From contig NZ_JAULSC010000011.1 in assembly GCF_030518195.1 (NCBI RefSeq), positions 1 to 64,000 of the forward strand: a DNA stretch of 64,000 bases. Reading direction: 5' to 3'. The position numbers and the translations under genes are program-made. Shown here piece by piece: positions 1 to 7,193 of the stretch. Source of the stretch: Nocardioides cremeus. Its GTDB lineage: Bacteria; Actinomycetota; Actinomycetes; Propionibacteriales; Nocardioidaceae. The notes beneath the pieces were generated by a model that did not search any database, was not told the DNA's origin, and worked only from the letters and a program-made list of their open reading frames with translations. Positions within the stretch are counted from its first letter, which is position 1; the number at the start of each line of letters is the position of its first letter.

Positions 1-119
1 AAGGACCCCGCCACCACCTGACCCCCCCCCGGGAGCCAACCCCGGAACCGATGCATTGACCCGGAGGGTGGGGCCAAATCAAAGCAGCACAGTGGGGCCA
101 AATGGGCTTGTCATTCTCA
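1..119. mobile_element. Probable right-end remnant of an IS21-like insertion sequence
   Basis: Two 12-bp direct repeats, GTGGGGCCAAAT, lie at 68-79 and 92-103, and the segment ends TGTCATTCTCA at 109-119. Repeated short motifs near a TG...CA end are typical of IS21-family termini; that match is from memory of the family, not a search. IS30 transposase homology starts immediately after 119, so the boundary is sharp. Bases 1-21 read as the last codons of an open frame ending in TGA, possibly the helper ATPase gene of the element, but too little is present to say. The element body lies outside the window. Confidence 0.45.
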
Positions 120-925
120 GACGGCGCCCGAAGGCCTTCAAGCTCGCCGGCAACCCGCGGCTGTGCACCGCGATCGAGGGGTGGCTCGGTGACGGGTGGT
201 CACCGCAGCTGATCGCCACGGTGCTGCGCCACGAGCCCGGGCGACCGAAGATGGACCGCGTGTGCCACAAGACGATCTACCAGGCGCTCTACGTCCAAGG
301 CCGCGGCGGTCTGCGCCGTGAGCTGGCCAAATGTCTCTCGACCGGCCGCACCGCTCGCAAGCCCCGCGGCACCGTCGATGGGCGCGGGAAGTTGTACCGC
401 GATGCGCTCAAGATCGTCGACCGCCCCGCCATTGTGGAGGACCGCGCGGTCCCGGGTCACTGGGAAGGCGACCTGGTCGTGGGGACCGCCAACGGGTCCG
501 CGGTCGGGACCCTGGTCGAGCGCACCACCCGGTTCGTGATGCTGCTGCACCTACCCGGGCGCCACGACGCCGAGTCCGTGGCCGAGGCGATGATCAAGCA
601 GATGGGCACCCTGCCCGAACAGCTGCGGCAGTCGCTGACCTGGGACCGCGGAGTCGAGATGGCCCGCTACCGCGACATCACCCTCAAGCTCGACATGCCG
701 ATCTACTTCTGCGACCCCCACTCGCCGTGGCAACGCGGATCGAACGAGAACACCAACCGGCTCCTGCGGCACTGGCTGACCAAAGGCACCGACCTGTCCC
801 GGTTCACCGCCAAGGACCTCGACACCATCGCCGCCAAGCTCAACGCCCGACCCCGCCCTACCCTGGACCTGAAGACCCCAGCCCAAGCGCTGGCCGAACA
901 GCTCGCCAACCCGGCAGCAGCATGA
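56..925 (+). pseudogene. IS30-family transposase, 5'-truncated
   Basis: The DDE integrase domain is complete. The putative catalytic residues in this frame are D139 (GHWEGDL), D197 (LTWDRG) and E231 (WQRGSNENTN), with the 33-residue D-to-E spacing of the family, and the C-terminus is intact (LNARPRPTLDLKTPAQALAE). The N-terminal part is missing: recognisable homology begins at about codon 22 (RRPKAFKLAGNPRL), while the first 21 codons are translated insertion-sequence end. A normal IS30 transposase is longer and begins with a helix-turn-helix region that is absent here. The protein is therefore unlikely to be functional, although the open frame could still be translated from the fortuitous ATG. 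Confidence 0.85.
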
Positions 926-958
926 GCGTCGCTTAGACCGCTGGACACCGCCCAACCG

Positions 959-1570
959 TCACGTCGCGATTCCCTGCTCCGGCGTGATGGGAAGCCCGAG
1001 GCACCTGAGTCCCACCTCCGTGATCTTCCGGGCGGTGTCCGCCCGGGACCTGGTCGGTAGGGCGAGGTGGCTCACGGTGAGCCGCACCAGGGCTTCGGCG
1101 GCGTCAGACACCTCATCCGCCCGCAAACCGGCCACGTGAGAGGTGAGCCATCGGGCCAGGGAGCCGGAGGCGAGCTCCAACAGCTGCGCAGACGTGGTGA
1201 GGAGGGGGAGGATGCCCGTGGCGGGTGGTGGGGAATCGCGGTTGGAGATCAGGACCGCTCTGAGCAAGGGACTGTTCTCGGCTTCCTCCAGCACGAAGCC
1301 CACCGACGCCGCGAGGCCGCTTGAAGCGTCGGAGCCGTGATGCGCGAGCACGTTCTCGATGCCCTCGATGAATCGCGCCGCCTCCCTCAGGACGACGGCT
1401 TCTCCCAAACCGGGCTTGTCGCCGAACTCCTTGTACAGCAGTGCGCGCGAGACGCCGACCGCCTCGGCGATCTCGCCCATGCGCACCCGCTCCCAGCCCC
1501 GCTCAGCGATCAGGTCATGGGCAGTCTCCAGCACCGCTGCACGAACGTGCTCGCGGTAGCGCTCTCGCAT
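959..1570 (-). CDS. TetR/AcrR-family transcriptional regulator
   Basis: The N-terminal helix-turn-helix is clear (VRMGEIAEAVGVSRALLYKEFGDK), followed by an all-helical C-terminal ligand domain with no recognisable subfamily. The frame stays open upstream to 1648. I prefer the ATG at 1570 because a palindrome suited to an operator (TGTCC-N6-GGACA, 1606-1621) lies within the would-be upstream extension, and the extra residues are not TetR-like. No good Shine-Dalgarno sequence decides the start. It is divergent from the 1708 gene pair and may control it and itself. The ligand is unknown. Confidence 0.8.
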   Translation of the reverse strand: MRERYREHVRAAVLETAHDLIAERGWERVRMGEIAEAVGVSRALLYKEFGDKPGLGEAVVLREAARFIEGIENVLAHHGSDASSGLAASVGFVLEEAENSPLLRAVLISNRDSPPPATGILPLLTTSAQLLELASGSLARWLTSHVAGLRADEVSDAAEALVRLTVSHLALPTRSRADTARKITEVGLRCLGLPITPEQGIAT

Positions 1571-1605
1571 GGAGGGGGACGACACGGTGGACAGAGTATC
1601 GACAA

Positions 1606-1621
1606 TGTCCGACTTTGGACA
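1606..1621. promoter_or_regulatory. Candidate TetR operator palindrome
   Basis: TGTCC-GACTTT-GGACA is a perfect 5-bp inverted repeat between the TetR gene and the divergent BtrH-like gene. The position suits autoregulation. Inference only. Confidence 0.35.
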
Positions 1622-1707
1622 CGCGTTAGCTGGGCCGCGTGATGACATTCTCAGCGCGGTGCCTTAGGTTGAACAAAAGTCACTAGTTGTCTCCAGAAGG
1701 AAGCCTC

Positions 1708-2784
1708 ATGGTCAACTCGAGCGACACCGAAGTGGTCGAGTACCCGCACCGACGCGGCGGGCACTGCGGCTCCGGAGCCATGCGGGACCTCCTGGAGTGG
1801 GCCGGACTCGGTTGGGAGGGCCCCCCTGACGAAGGCCTCGTCTTTGCCTTGAGCGGCGCCTTGGATCTCTCGTACGTCAGGGACGCGGCACTCATGCCGC
1901 CGGTGTACCTCGTCGGGCGGGGAGGCGACCTGGAGACGGACCTCCCGATGCGGCTGGGCGCCGAGGTCTCCGTGCATGCGACGGATGACCCACAGGAGGG
2001 CTGGGCGTGGGTGCGCGACGCCGTGCGCGAGGGCCGTCCCGCCTTGGTGTGGGCCGACATCGCGGAGCTTCCCTACCTCCGCGTACGCCTGCAGATGAGT
2101 CGCCACGACATCGTCGTCATCGGTTATGACGACGAGCAGCAGGTCGCGCACGTCGTCGACAACGACCGGGACGAGGTGCAGCTCGTGCCCTACTCGGCAC
2201 TGGCCCGAGCCCGCTCCTCCCAGGGGTTCCCGGTCCCGACGCGTCACACCTACTTCGACATCGCCTGGCCCGACCGGCTGCCCGACCTGGCCGAGATCGC
2301 GCAGACGGCGTTCGCCCAGGCGGCGGAGGCGATGACCACCTCCACCGGCAGCTCTATCGTCACCGGGAGAGATTCGGCCGTCGGGGCCACCGGGCTGGCC
2401 GCCGTCGACCTCTTCGCCGAGGACCTCGCAGGATGGCCGGAGGTCTTCCCCGACGACATCCTGGACCTGGTCCTCCAAGGACTCAGCGCCTTCGTCGAGA
2501 AGGCCGGCACCGGCGGCGGGCTGTTTCGCCGACTGCTGTCCAGCGGCGCCGACGACATCGCGCGCCTGACCGGGGACGGGCGGGCGAACGAGGTTGCCGC
2601 CGCCGCGCACCTGTGCGCGGAGACATGGTCCCTGGTCGCATCGCTGGCCCGTCAGGACGGCCCAGCACGAGGGCGGGTGGAGCAGGCAGCTCGCGCGGCC
2701 GCCGTACTCCCCTCGCTCGAGCGGGACCTCGTCACCGCTCTCGAGATCGCAGGGGCGCGCCAGGACCTCCGGACCGGCGCCTGA
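1708..2784 (+). CDS. BtrH N-terminal/DUF4872-type protein
   Basis: This is a 358-residue soluble protein. The N-terminal half resembles the BtrH N-terminal domain, a papain-like fold: GGHCGS with C20 near the start, then PALVWADIAELPY and RHDIVVIGYDDEQQVAHVVDND. The C-terminal half, all-helical and rich in Ala, matches the DUF4872-type region usually found with it. In butirosin biosynthesis BtrH is an acyltransferase that moves an amino-acyl group from a carrier protein; the substrate here is unknown. The start at 1708 is preceded by GAAGGAA, and an in-frame ATG at 1687 has no such site. The stop overlaps the next start (ATGA), so the two genes are translationally coupled. Confidence 0.75.
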   Translation: MVNSSDTEVVEYPHRRGGHCGSGAMRDLLEWAGLGWEGPPDEGLVFALSGALDLSYVRDAALMPPVYLVGRGGDLETDLPMRLGAEVSVHATDDPQEGWAWVRDAVREGRPALVWADIAELPYLRVRLQMSRHDIVVIGYDDEQQVAHVVDNDRDEVQLVPYSALARARSSQGFPVPTRHTYFDIAWPDRLPDLAEIAQTAFAQAAEAMTTSTGSSIVTGRDSAVGATGLAAVDLFAEDLAGWPEVFPDDILDLVLQGLSAFVEKAGTGGGLFRRLLSSGADDIARLTGDGRANEVAAAAHLCAETWSLVASLARQDGPARGRVEQAARAAAVLPSLERDLVTALEIAGARQDLRTGA

Positions 2785-3455
2785 TGAGGGGCGAGCTCGA
2801 CCCTCGGGAGGCCCTCGACCCGAGCCGGTTCGTCGACAGCAACCACCCCGAAGTCCGCGACTTCACCGAGTCCGTCGTGCGGGGTGTCCGCGATCCACGA
2901 GAGCGCATCGCGCTGCTGTTCGCGGCCGTACGCGACCGACTCCGATACGACCCCTACAGCGTCACCGCCGAGCCCCTGGACTACCACGCCAGCGCGATCC
3001 TCGACGGTGGCCCCACGTGGTGCGTGCCCAAGGCGGTGCTGCTCACCGCGAGCCTGCGCGCTGCGGGAATCCCGGCCGTACTCGGGTTCTCCGACGTGCG
3101 CAATCACCTCAACAGCGCGGCTCTGCTGGAGCTGATGGGCACCGATCTGTTCGTGTTCCACGGATGGAGCGCGGTGTATGTCGACGGCCAGTGGCGCAAG
3201 GGGTCGCCGGCCTTCAACTCCGAGCTGTGCCGTCGCTTTGGCGTACCCCCGTTGGAGTTCGACGGGTCGCGGGATGCGTTGCTCCACGCAGCCGACGGCG
3301 CCGGCCGACGTCACATGGAGTACGTCCGCGAACGAGGCATGTTCGCGGACCTGCCGTTCGACGAGCTCATGGCGACGCTGCTGGACACCTACGGTCCCGC
3401 CATGGTGCGCGGCTCCGACACCCCGCGCCCCCAGGATCCCCGCTTCCGGGCGTGA
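2784..3455 (+). CDS. Transglutaminase-like protein
   Basis: This 223-residue protein has the transglutaminase-core pattern: an amphipathic N-terminal segment (RDRLRYDPYSV), then the nucleophile region PTWCVPKAVLLTASLRAAGIPA (C80) and the His region FHGWSAVYVDGQWRKGSPAFN (H126). The third catalytic residue, usually Asp, is not obvious: the expected site reads PAFN. Members act as cysteine proteases, peptidases or acyltransferases. Its start overlaps the stop of the BtrH-like gene, so the pair probably works together on one acyl or peptide substrate. The substrate cannot be told from the sequence. Confidence 0.75.
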   Translation: MRGELDPREALDPSRFVDSNHPEVRDFTESVVRGVRDPRERIALLFAAVRDRLRYDPYSVTAEPLDYHASAILDGGPTWCVPKAVLLTASLRAAGIPAVLGFSDVRNHLNSAALLELMGTDLFVFHGWSAVYVDGQWRKGSPAFNSELCRRFGVPPLEFDGSRDALLHAADGAGRRHMEYVRERGMFADLPFDELMATLLDTYGPAMVRGSDTPRPQDPRFRA

Positions 3456-3464
3456 ACGCCCAAC

Positions 3465-4190
3465 TCACTGCGGCGGCGTGTCGGGTCCGCTCAGCTCGCA
3501 CACCATCGCAGAGAGGGTGTCCTCGAGCCGCCGACGACCCACCTCGATGGCACGGGCCGACTCCAGGTCCCGCAGGTCGTCCAGCGGGACCGGAGGTCCG
3601 ACGACTATGACGACACGCCGCCGCCACGCCCAGCGCAACTGCCAACTGTAGGCGGGCAGGATCTCCTGTGCCCCCCACTGGGCCACCGGCACGAGCGGTA
3701 CCGATGCCTCCAGAGCGATCCGCACCGCCCCCGACTTCATCGTCATCGGCAGACCATCCTTCCGCTTGGTGATGGAACCCTCGGGGTACACCAAGAGGAG
3801 CCGCCCGTGGCGCGCCGCGCGGACCGCGTCGTCGTACCCCGCGCGGCCGGCGGCGCGGTCGACCGAGACGTGGCCGGCGGCACGGAACCACCTGCCCACG
3901 ACCGGCTTGTTGAAGAGGCTGTCCTTGGCCAAGAACCGCGGCACCCGCCCCTCAGCCAGGACCATCTCCGCGACCAGCAACGGGTCGAGGTGCGAGACGT
4001 GGTTGGCGGCCAGCACCGCTCCGCCCACCCGGGGGATGCCCGCGACCCCGCGCCAGTCCGGGCGACGCAGCACCACCAGGACTGGCTTGCAGACCGCCAC
4101 CGCCAGCCACCAAGCGAGGCCACGTCGGTCATTATGGATCGGGCGGCGCTGGAGGGTAGAGGTCGTTCGCATCTCAGCCATTGTAGACAT
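3465..4190 (-). CDS. 1-acyl-sn-glycerol-3-phosphate acyltransferase (PlsC-like)
   Basis: This glycerolipid acyltransferase has the HX4D catalytic motif (NHVSHLD, H64-D69 from the chosen start) and the substrate-binding YPEGS motif about 80 residues later. A short hydrophobic segment near residue 30 (WWLAVAVCKPVLVVL) probably anchors it at the inner membrane face. It would acylate lysophosphatidic acid or a related lipid. The frame extends to 4220 and in-frame ATGs lie at 4220, 4190, 4181 and 4172. A palindrome at 4219-4236 overlaps the first of these, so a downstream start is more likely. It is convergent with the transglutaminase-like gene and divergent from the thioesterase. Confidence 0.85.
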   Translation of the reverse strand: MSTMAEMRTTSTLQRRPIHNDRRGLAWWLAVAVCKPVLVVLRRPDWRGVAGIPRVGGAVLAANHVSHLDPLLVAEMVLAEGRVPRFLAKDSLFNKPVVGRWFRAAGHVSVDRAAGRAGYDDAVRAARHGRLLLVYPEGSITKRKDGLPMTMKSGAVRIALEASVPLVPVAQWGAQEILPAYSWQLRWAWRRRVVIVVGPPVPLDDLRDLESARAIEVGRRRLEDTLSAMVCELSGPDTPPQ

Positions 4191-4218
4191 CAATGGCCGT
4201 TTCGTCTCTCGCGAGGAC

Positions 4219-4236
4219 AAACATGTAAGGATGTTT
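4219..4236. promoter_or_regulatory. Candidate operator between acyltransferase and thioesterase genes
   Basis: AAACAT-GTAAGG-ATGTTT is a perfect 6-bp inverted repeat in the divergent promoter region, about 40 bases before the thioesterase start. The nearby TetR protein (4845-5501) is a possible binder, but its own promoter carries a different palindrome. Confidence 0.35.
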
Positions 4237-4273
4237 CGATGCCACTGTGGTTTTGGATTCCGAGGAGCCCCCG

Positions 4274-4843
4274 ATGAGTGATGCGCTAGTAGGCGGTCAC
4301 GACACCGAGCCCCCTACCCCGAGCCACGAGATGCGTCTCGACGAGGGCACGGCGTCGACGCTGGATGCATGGATCCGGTCCATGTCGCGGCCCGCACCGA
4401 CGACGGTGGGCCGCCTGCCCTCCCACTCCCCCACCTGCGCGGGATGCGGCAAGGACAATCCCGCCGGACTCGCCCTAGAGGTCGACGCCACCGAGCACGG
4501 CGTGAGCGCGGTGCACCGCTTCGACGATCGCCAGGAGGGAGCACCGGGGATCACTCACGGCGGCCTGGTCGCCGCCGCCTTCGACGACCTGTTCGGATTC
4601 CTCCTCTACCGCGTCGGCGAGCTCGCCGTGACGAGGTCGCTGACCGTGGAGTACCTCCGTCCGGTGCTGCTGGGGGTGAGTTACGAGTTCACCGCGCATA
4701 TCCGGGACCGGGCAGGACGGCGGCTCCACGTGAACGCTGCAGCCGCGGACGAGAGCGGCCGGCAGGTCGCGATAGCGCACGCCACGTTCGTCATCGTTGA
4801 CGTCGAGCACTTCGAACAGGGCAGTCCCGCGAGGCGCTCCTGA
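4274..4843 (+). CDS. PaaI-like hot-dog-fold thioesterase
   Basis: This 189-residue protein has the hot-dog signature GITHGGLVAAAFDDLFGFLL, followed by the expected beta strands (AVTRSLTVEYLRPVLLGVSYEF). It also carries an N-terminal CAGCGKDNPAGL element seen in many actinobacterial members of the family. It likely hydrolyses an acyl-CoA. The start at 4274 has GAGGAG (4262-4267) seven bases upstream; the longer in-frame start at 4247 lacks a site. It is convergent with the TetR gene and lies next to an acyltransferase and an acyl-CoA dehydrogenase, in keeping with acyl-CoA metabolism. The exact substrate is not evident. Confidence 0.8.
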   Translation: MSDALVGGHDTEPPTPSHEMRLDEGTASTLDAWIRSMSRPAPTTVGRLPSHSPTCAGCGKDNPAGLALEVDATEHGVSAVHRFDDRQEGAPGITHGGLVAAAFDDLFGFLLYRVGELAVTRSLTVEYLRPVLLGVSYEFTAHIRDRAGRRLHVNAAAADESGRQVAIAHATFVIVDVEHFEQGSPARRS

Positions 4844-4844
4844 C

Positions 4845-5501
4845 TCACTCGCCGACGAAGGGCTCCAGCTCAACCGCCAGGTCGAGGTGGATGTCGTGGG
4901 CGGCTAAGGCGTCCTGCAGCACCAGGGTGACGTGGCGCGAGAGACGCCGCACCATCACGTCCAGGGTCTCGTCGCGCTGGTCGAGCCACCAGATGACCGT
5001 GGCGTCGACCATCCCCATCACGCCAACCAGGATGCCCTCAGGGAACGACTCGCCCCCCGATTTGGTGTACCCCCGTGCCGCGACGGCGATCTCGTCCAGC
5101 AGACGCGAACGACCCATCCGAGAGCGGTGCATGGTCCGGCTCTGCCCCCGAGCCGCCAGGAAGCGGTAGAGATGGGGGTGGGCGTCCGCCCAAGTCGCGC
5201 AGGCGCGCACCAGCCCCTCGACGACCTGTCCGGGCGTGCCCCGCCGAGCCAGGTGCGGGCGGACCCGCTGGATGAGGTCCTGCGCGGCAAGGCGGACCAC
5301 CTCGTTATCGAGGTCCTCGCGGCTGGCGAAGTAGCGGTAGACATGCGGCCTCGGGATCCCAGCCCGCTCGGCGATCAGTGCCGTGCCCGCGTCCGCGCCC
5401 GTCTCGTCGACGACCTGCAGAGCAGCGTTGGCCACGTGACGCCGCCGGCGGTCGCGGACCTCATCATCGCGGGAAGACCGGCGCCGCACCGTCGAATCCA
5501 C
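4845..5501 (-). CDS. TetR-family regulator of the adjacent acyl-CoA dehydrogenase
   Basis: The N-terminal DNA-binding helices are AGTALIAERAGIPRPHVYRYFASREDLDNEV; the remainder is a helical ligand domain of unknown specificity. The frame stays open to 5615, but those residues would overlap one operator copy. The GTG at 5501 has GAGGTAGGG just upstream and gives a normal 218-residue protein. It is divergent from the acyl-CoA dehydrogenase, and two copies of a GGGTACA-type palindrome lie in the shared promoter region. Autorepression and repression of the dehydrogenase are likely. An acyl-CoA effector would be usual for such pairs but is inference. Confidence 0.85.
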   Translation of the reverse strand: MDSTVRRRSSRDDEVRDRRRRHVANAALQVVDETGADAGTALIAERAGIPRPHVYRYFASREDLDNEVVRLAAQDLIQRVRPHLARRGTPGQVVEGLVRACATWADAHPHLYRFLAARGQSRTMHRSRMGRSRLLDEIAVAARGYTKSGGESFPEGILVGVMGMVDATVIWWLDQRDETLDVMVRRLSRHVTLVLQDALAAHDIHLDLAVELEPFVGE

Positions 5502-5585
5502 CCATCGCCCTACCTCGACCACAGACCGCAGCCTACGCCCGGGGCGCCGAGGGGCCGGACCTGACCAGGTCGGGCTGCGCTCAAT

Positions 5586-5601
5586 GGGACACCTTGTACC
5601 C
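5586..5601. promoter_or_regulatory. Candidate TetR operator, copy 1
   Basis: GGGACACCTTGTACCC is a one-base-shorter, imperfect version of the perfect palindrome at 5624-5640. Two related sites between divergent regulator and target genes are typical of TetR control. Confidence 0.5.
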
Positions 5602-5623
5602 AGCACCATCGCCATGGTCGAAT

Positions 5624-5640
5624 GGGTACATCCTGTACCC
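5624..5640. promoter_or_regulatory. Candidate TetR operator, copy 2 (perfect palindrome)
   Basis: GGGTACA-TCC-TGTACCC is a perfect 7-bp inverted repeat with a 3-base spacer. It ends 8 bases before the GGAGG ribosome-binding site (5649-5653) of the acyl-CoA dehydrogenase, so binding would block its promoter. Confidence 0.6.
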
Positions 5641-5659
5641 GATTCGCTGGAGGCTCCCC

Positions 5660-6805
5660 GTGATCACTCGCCGCTCCCCCTGGATGGACGACGACCTCGA
5701 CGACGTCCGTGACCTTGCACGCACGTTCTGCGAGAAGGAGATCAAGCCACACATCGAGACCTTCATCGCCGACAAGCACGTCGACAGGCAACTGTGGAAC
5801 AGCGCTGGTGACGTCGGTCTGCTCTGCCTGTCGATCCCCGAGGAGTACGGCGGCGGCGGTGGCACCTTCGCCCACGAGGCCATCTTGATCGAGGAGCAGG
5901 CACGGGTCGGCGACAGCTCTTGGGGAGCGTCCCTGCACAACGGGATCGTCGCCCACTACCTGCTCGCATACGGCACCGAGGAGCAGAAGCAGCACTGGCT
6001 GCCCAAGATGGCGTCCGGCGAGGTCGTCGGAGCGATCGCGATGACCGAGCCCGGGACCGGCTCGGACCTGCAGAACATCAAGACCAAGGCGGTGCGCGAG
6101 GGTGACGACTACCTTGTCAGCGGCTCAAAGACCTTCATCACCAACGGCTCGCAGGCCGACCTGGTGCTCACCGTGGTCAAGACCGATCCCGACGACCGCG
6201 CCGCCGGTATCTCGCTGATGCTCGTCCCCACCAGCGCGGAGGGTTTCTCCCGCGGTCGGGTGCTGGACAAGATCGGGATGAAGGGACAGGACACCTCGGA
6301 GCTCTTCTTCGACAACGTTCGTGTCCCGGTCACCAACCTGCTTGGCCTCACCGAGGGCCAGGGCTTCCTACAGCTCATGCAGCAGCTCCCCCAGGAGCGG
6401 CTGCTCGTAGGGGTCTCGAACGTCGCAGCCATGGAGTTCTGCCTGGCCGAGACGATGACCTACGTGCATGACCGGAGCGCCTTCGGTCGGCCGATCTGGG
6501 GGTTCCAGAACACGAAGTTCAAGATGGCGGAAGTTGCCACCGAGGCTCGCGTCGCACGGTCCTTCGTCGACGAGTGCATCCAGCTCCACCTCGCCGGGGG
6601 TCTGGACATCCCCACCGCTGCCATGGTGAAACTGTGGTGCTCGGAGCGGGCGCAGCGCGTCGCCGACACCTGCCTCCAGCTGCACGGCGGCTACGGGTAC
6701 ATGAACGAGTACCCGATCGCCCGCATCTGGGCCGACATGCGCGTCTCGCAGATCTACGCCGGCACCTCCGAGATCATGAAGGAGATCATCAGCCGGTCCC
6801 TGTGA
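5660..6805 (+). CDS. Acyl-CoA dehydrogenase
   Basis: This 381-residue flavoprotein has the normal family length. It shows the N-terminal helical domain, the FAD/substrate motif AIAMTEPGTGSDLQNIKT, the middle beta domain, and the C-terminal domain with QLHGGYGYMNEYPIARIWADMR. In this motif the Glu-position residue GYMNEYPI is conserved in many members. It would oxidise an acyl-CoA to the 2-enoyl-CoA and pass electrons to an electron-transfer flavoprotein. The GTG start at 5660 is chosen over upstream in-frame codons because GGAGG sits six bases before it and the next residues match the family N-terminus (WMDDDLDDVRDLARTF). Acyl chain preference is not readable. Confidence 0.92.
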   Translation: MITRRSPWMDDDLDDVRDLARTFCEKEIKPHIETFIADKHVDRQLWNSAGDVGLLCLSIPEEYGGGGGTFAHEAILIEEQARVGDSSWGASLHNGIVAHYLLAYGTEEQKQHWLPKMASGEVVGAIAMTEPGTGSDLQNIKTKAVREGDDYLVSGSKTFITNGSQADLVLTVVKTDPDDRAAGISLMLVPTSAEGFSRGRVLDKIGMKGQDTSELFFDNVRVPVTNLLGLTEGQGFLQLMQQLPQERLLVGVSNVAAMEFCLAETMTYVHDRSAFGRPIWGFQNTKFKMAEVATEARVARSFVDECIQLHLAGGLDIPTAAMVKLWCSERAQRVADTCLQLHGGYGYMNEYPIARIWADMRVSQIYAGTSEIMKEIISRSL

Positions 6806-6814
6806 GGACTGGCC

Positions 6815-6840
6815 CCGCTCCGGCGGCACCGCCGGAGCGG
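6815..6840 (+). terminator. Hairpin terminator after the acyl-CoA dehydrogenase
   Basis: CCGCTCCGGCGG and CCGCCGGAGCGG form a perfect 12-bp inverted repeat with a 2-base centre (about 10 bp of usable stem), 10 bases after the stop codon. No T-run follows, as is common in high-GC actinobacteria. Confidence 0.65.
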
Positions 6841-6961
6841 CAGCCGGCGGGCCGGGTGTTGTGCGCCGAGCCCCGCCGGGGGCCTCAGCGTTGGACGAGA
6901 GCACAAGACGCCGACTCCGCCGACGTGACAGCCTCGACAGTCATCGTCTGAAAGGAGTGAC

Positions 6962-7030
6962 ATGAACCAGCGAGTCGACTTCTTCTACCGGGTGTGCCAT
7001 CCGCGTCGCCGCTCCCCGCGTCGGGGGTGA
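6962..7030 (+). CDS. Possible 22-residue leader peptide upstream of the GMC oxidoreductase
   Basis: A very strong ribosome-binding site (AAAGGAG) is followed six bases later by ATG and a 22-codon frame ending in TGA. The product is basic and carries RVDFFYRVCHPRRR with a single Cys, then a second Arg/Pro-rich stretch. It sits in the 388-base gap between the acyl-CoA dehydrogenase and the ChoD-like oxidoreductase, 163 bases upstream of the latter. A strong site on such a short frame suggests a translated leader that senses something and controls downstream expression. I cannot name the signal and did not find a clear attenuator hairpin. Confidence 0.45.
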   Translation: MNQRVDFFYRVCHPRRRSPRRG

Positions 7031-7193
7031 CCCACATGGGTCTTGCAGCCGTCGGCGCTTGCTGCCCGATCCCTTCGGCTTCACTCTGCTCTCGTAGGCG
7101 GAAGCCTTACTGCACGCAGATCCGTCAGATCGGCGGACCTTCCGCTCTCGTGCGCCGCTCATGTCGCCCCCTCACGAAAAGGTTCCACATCCC

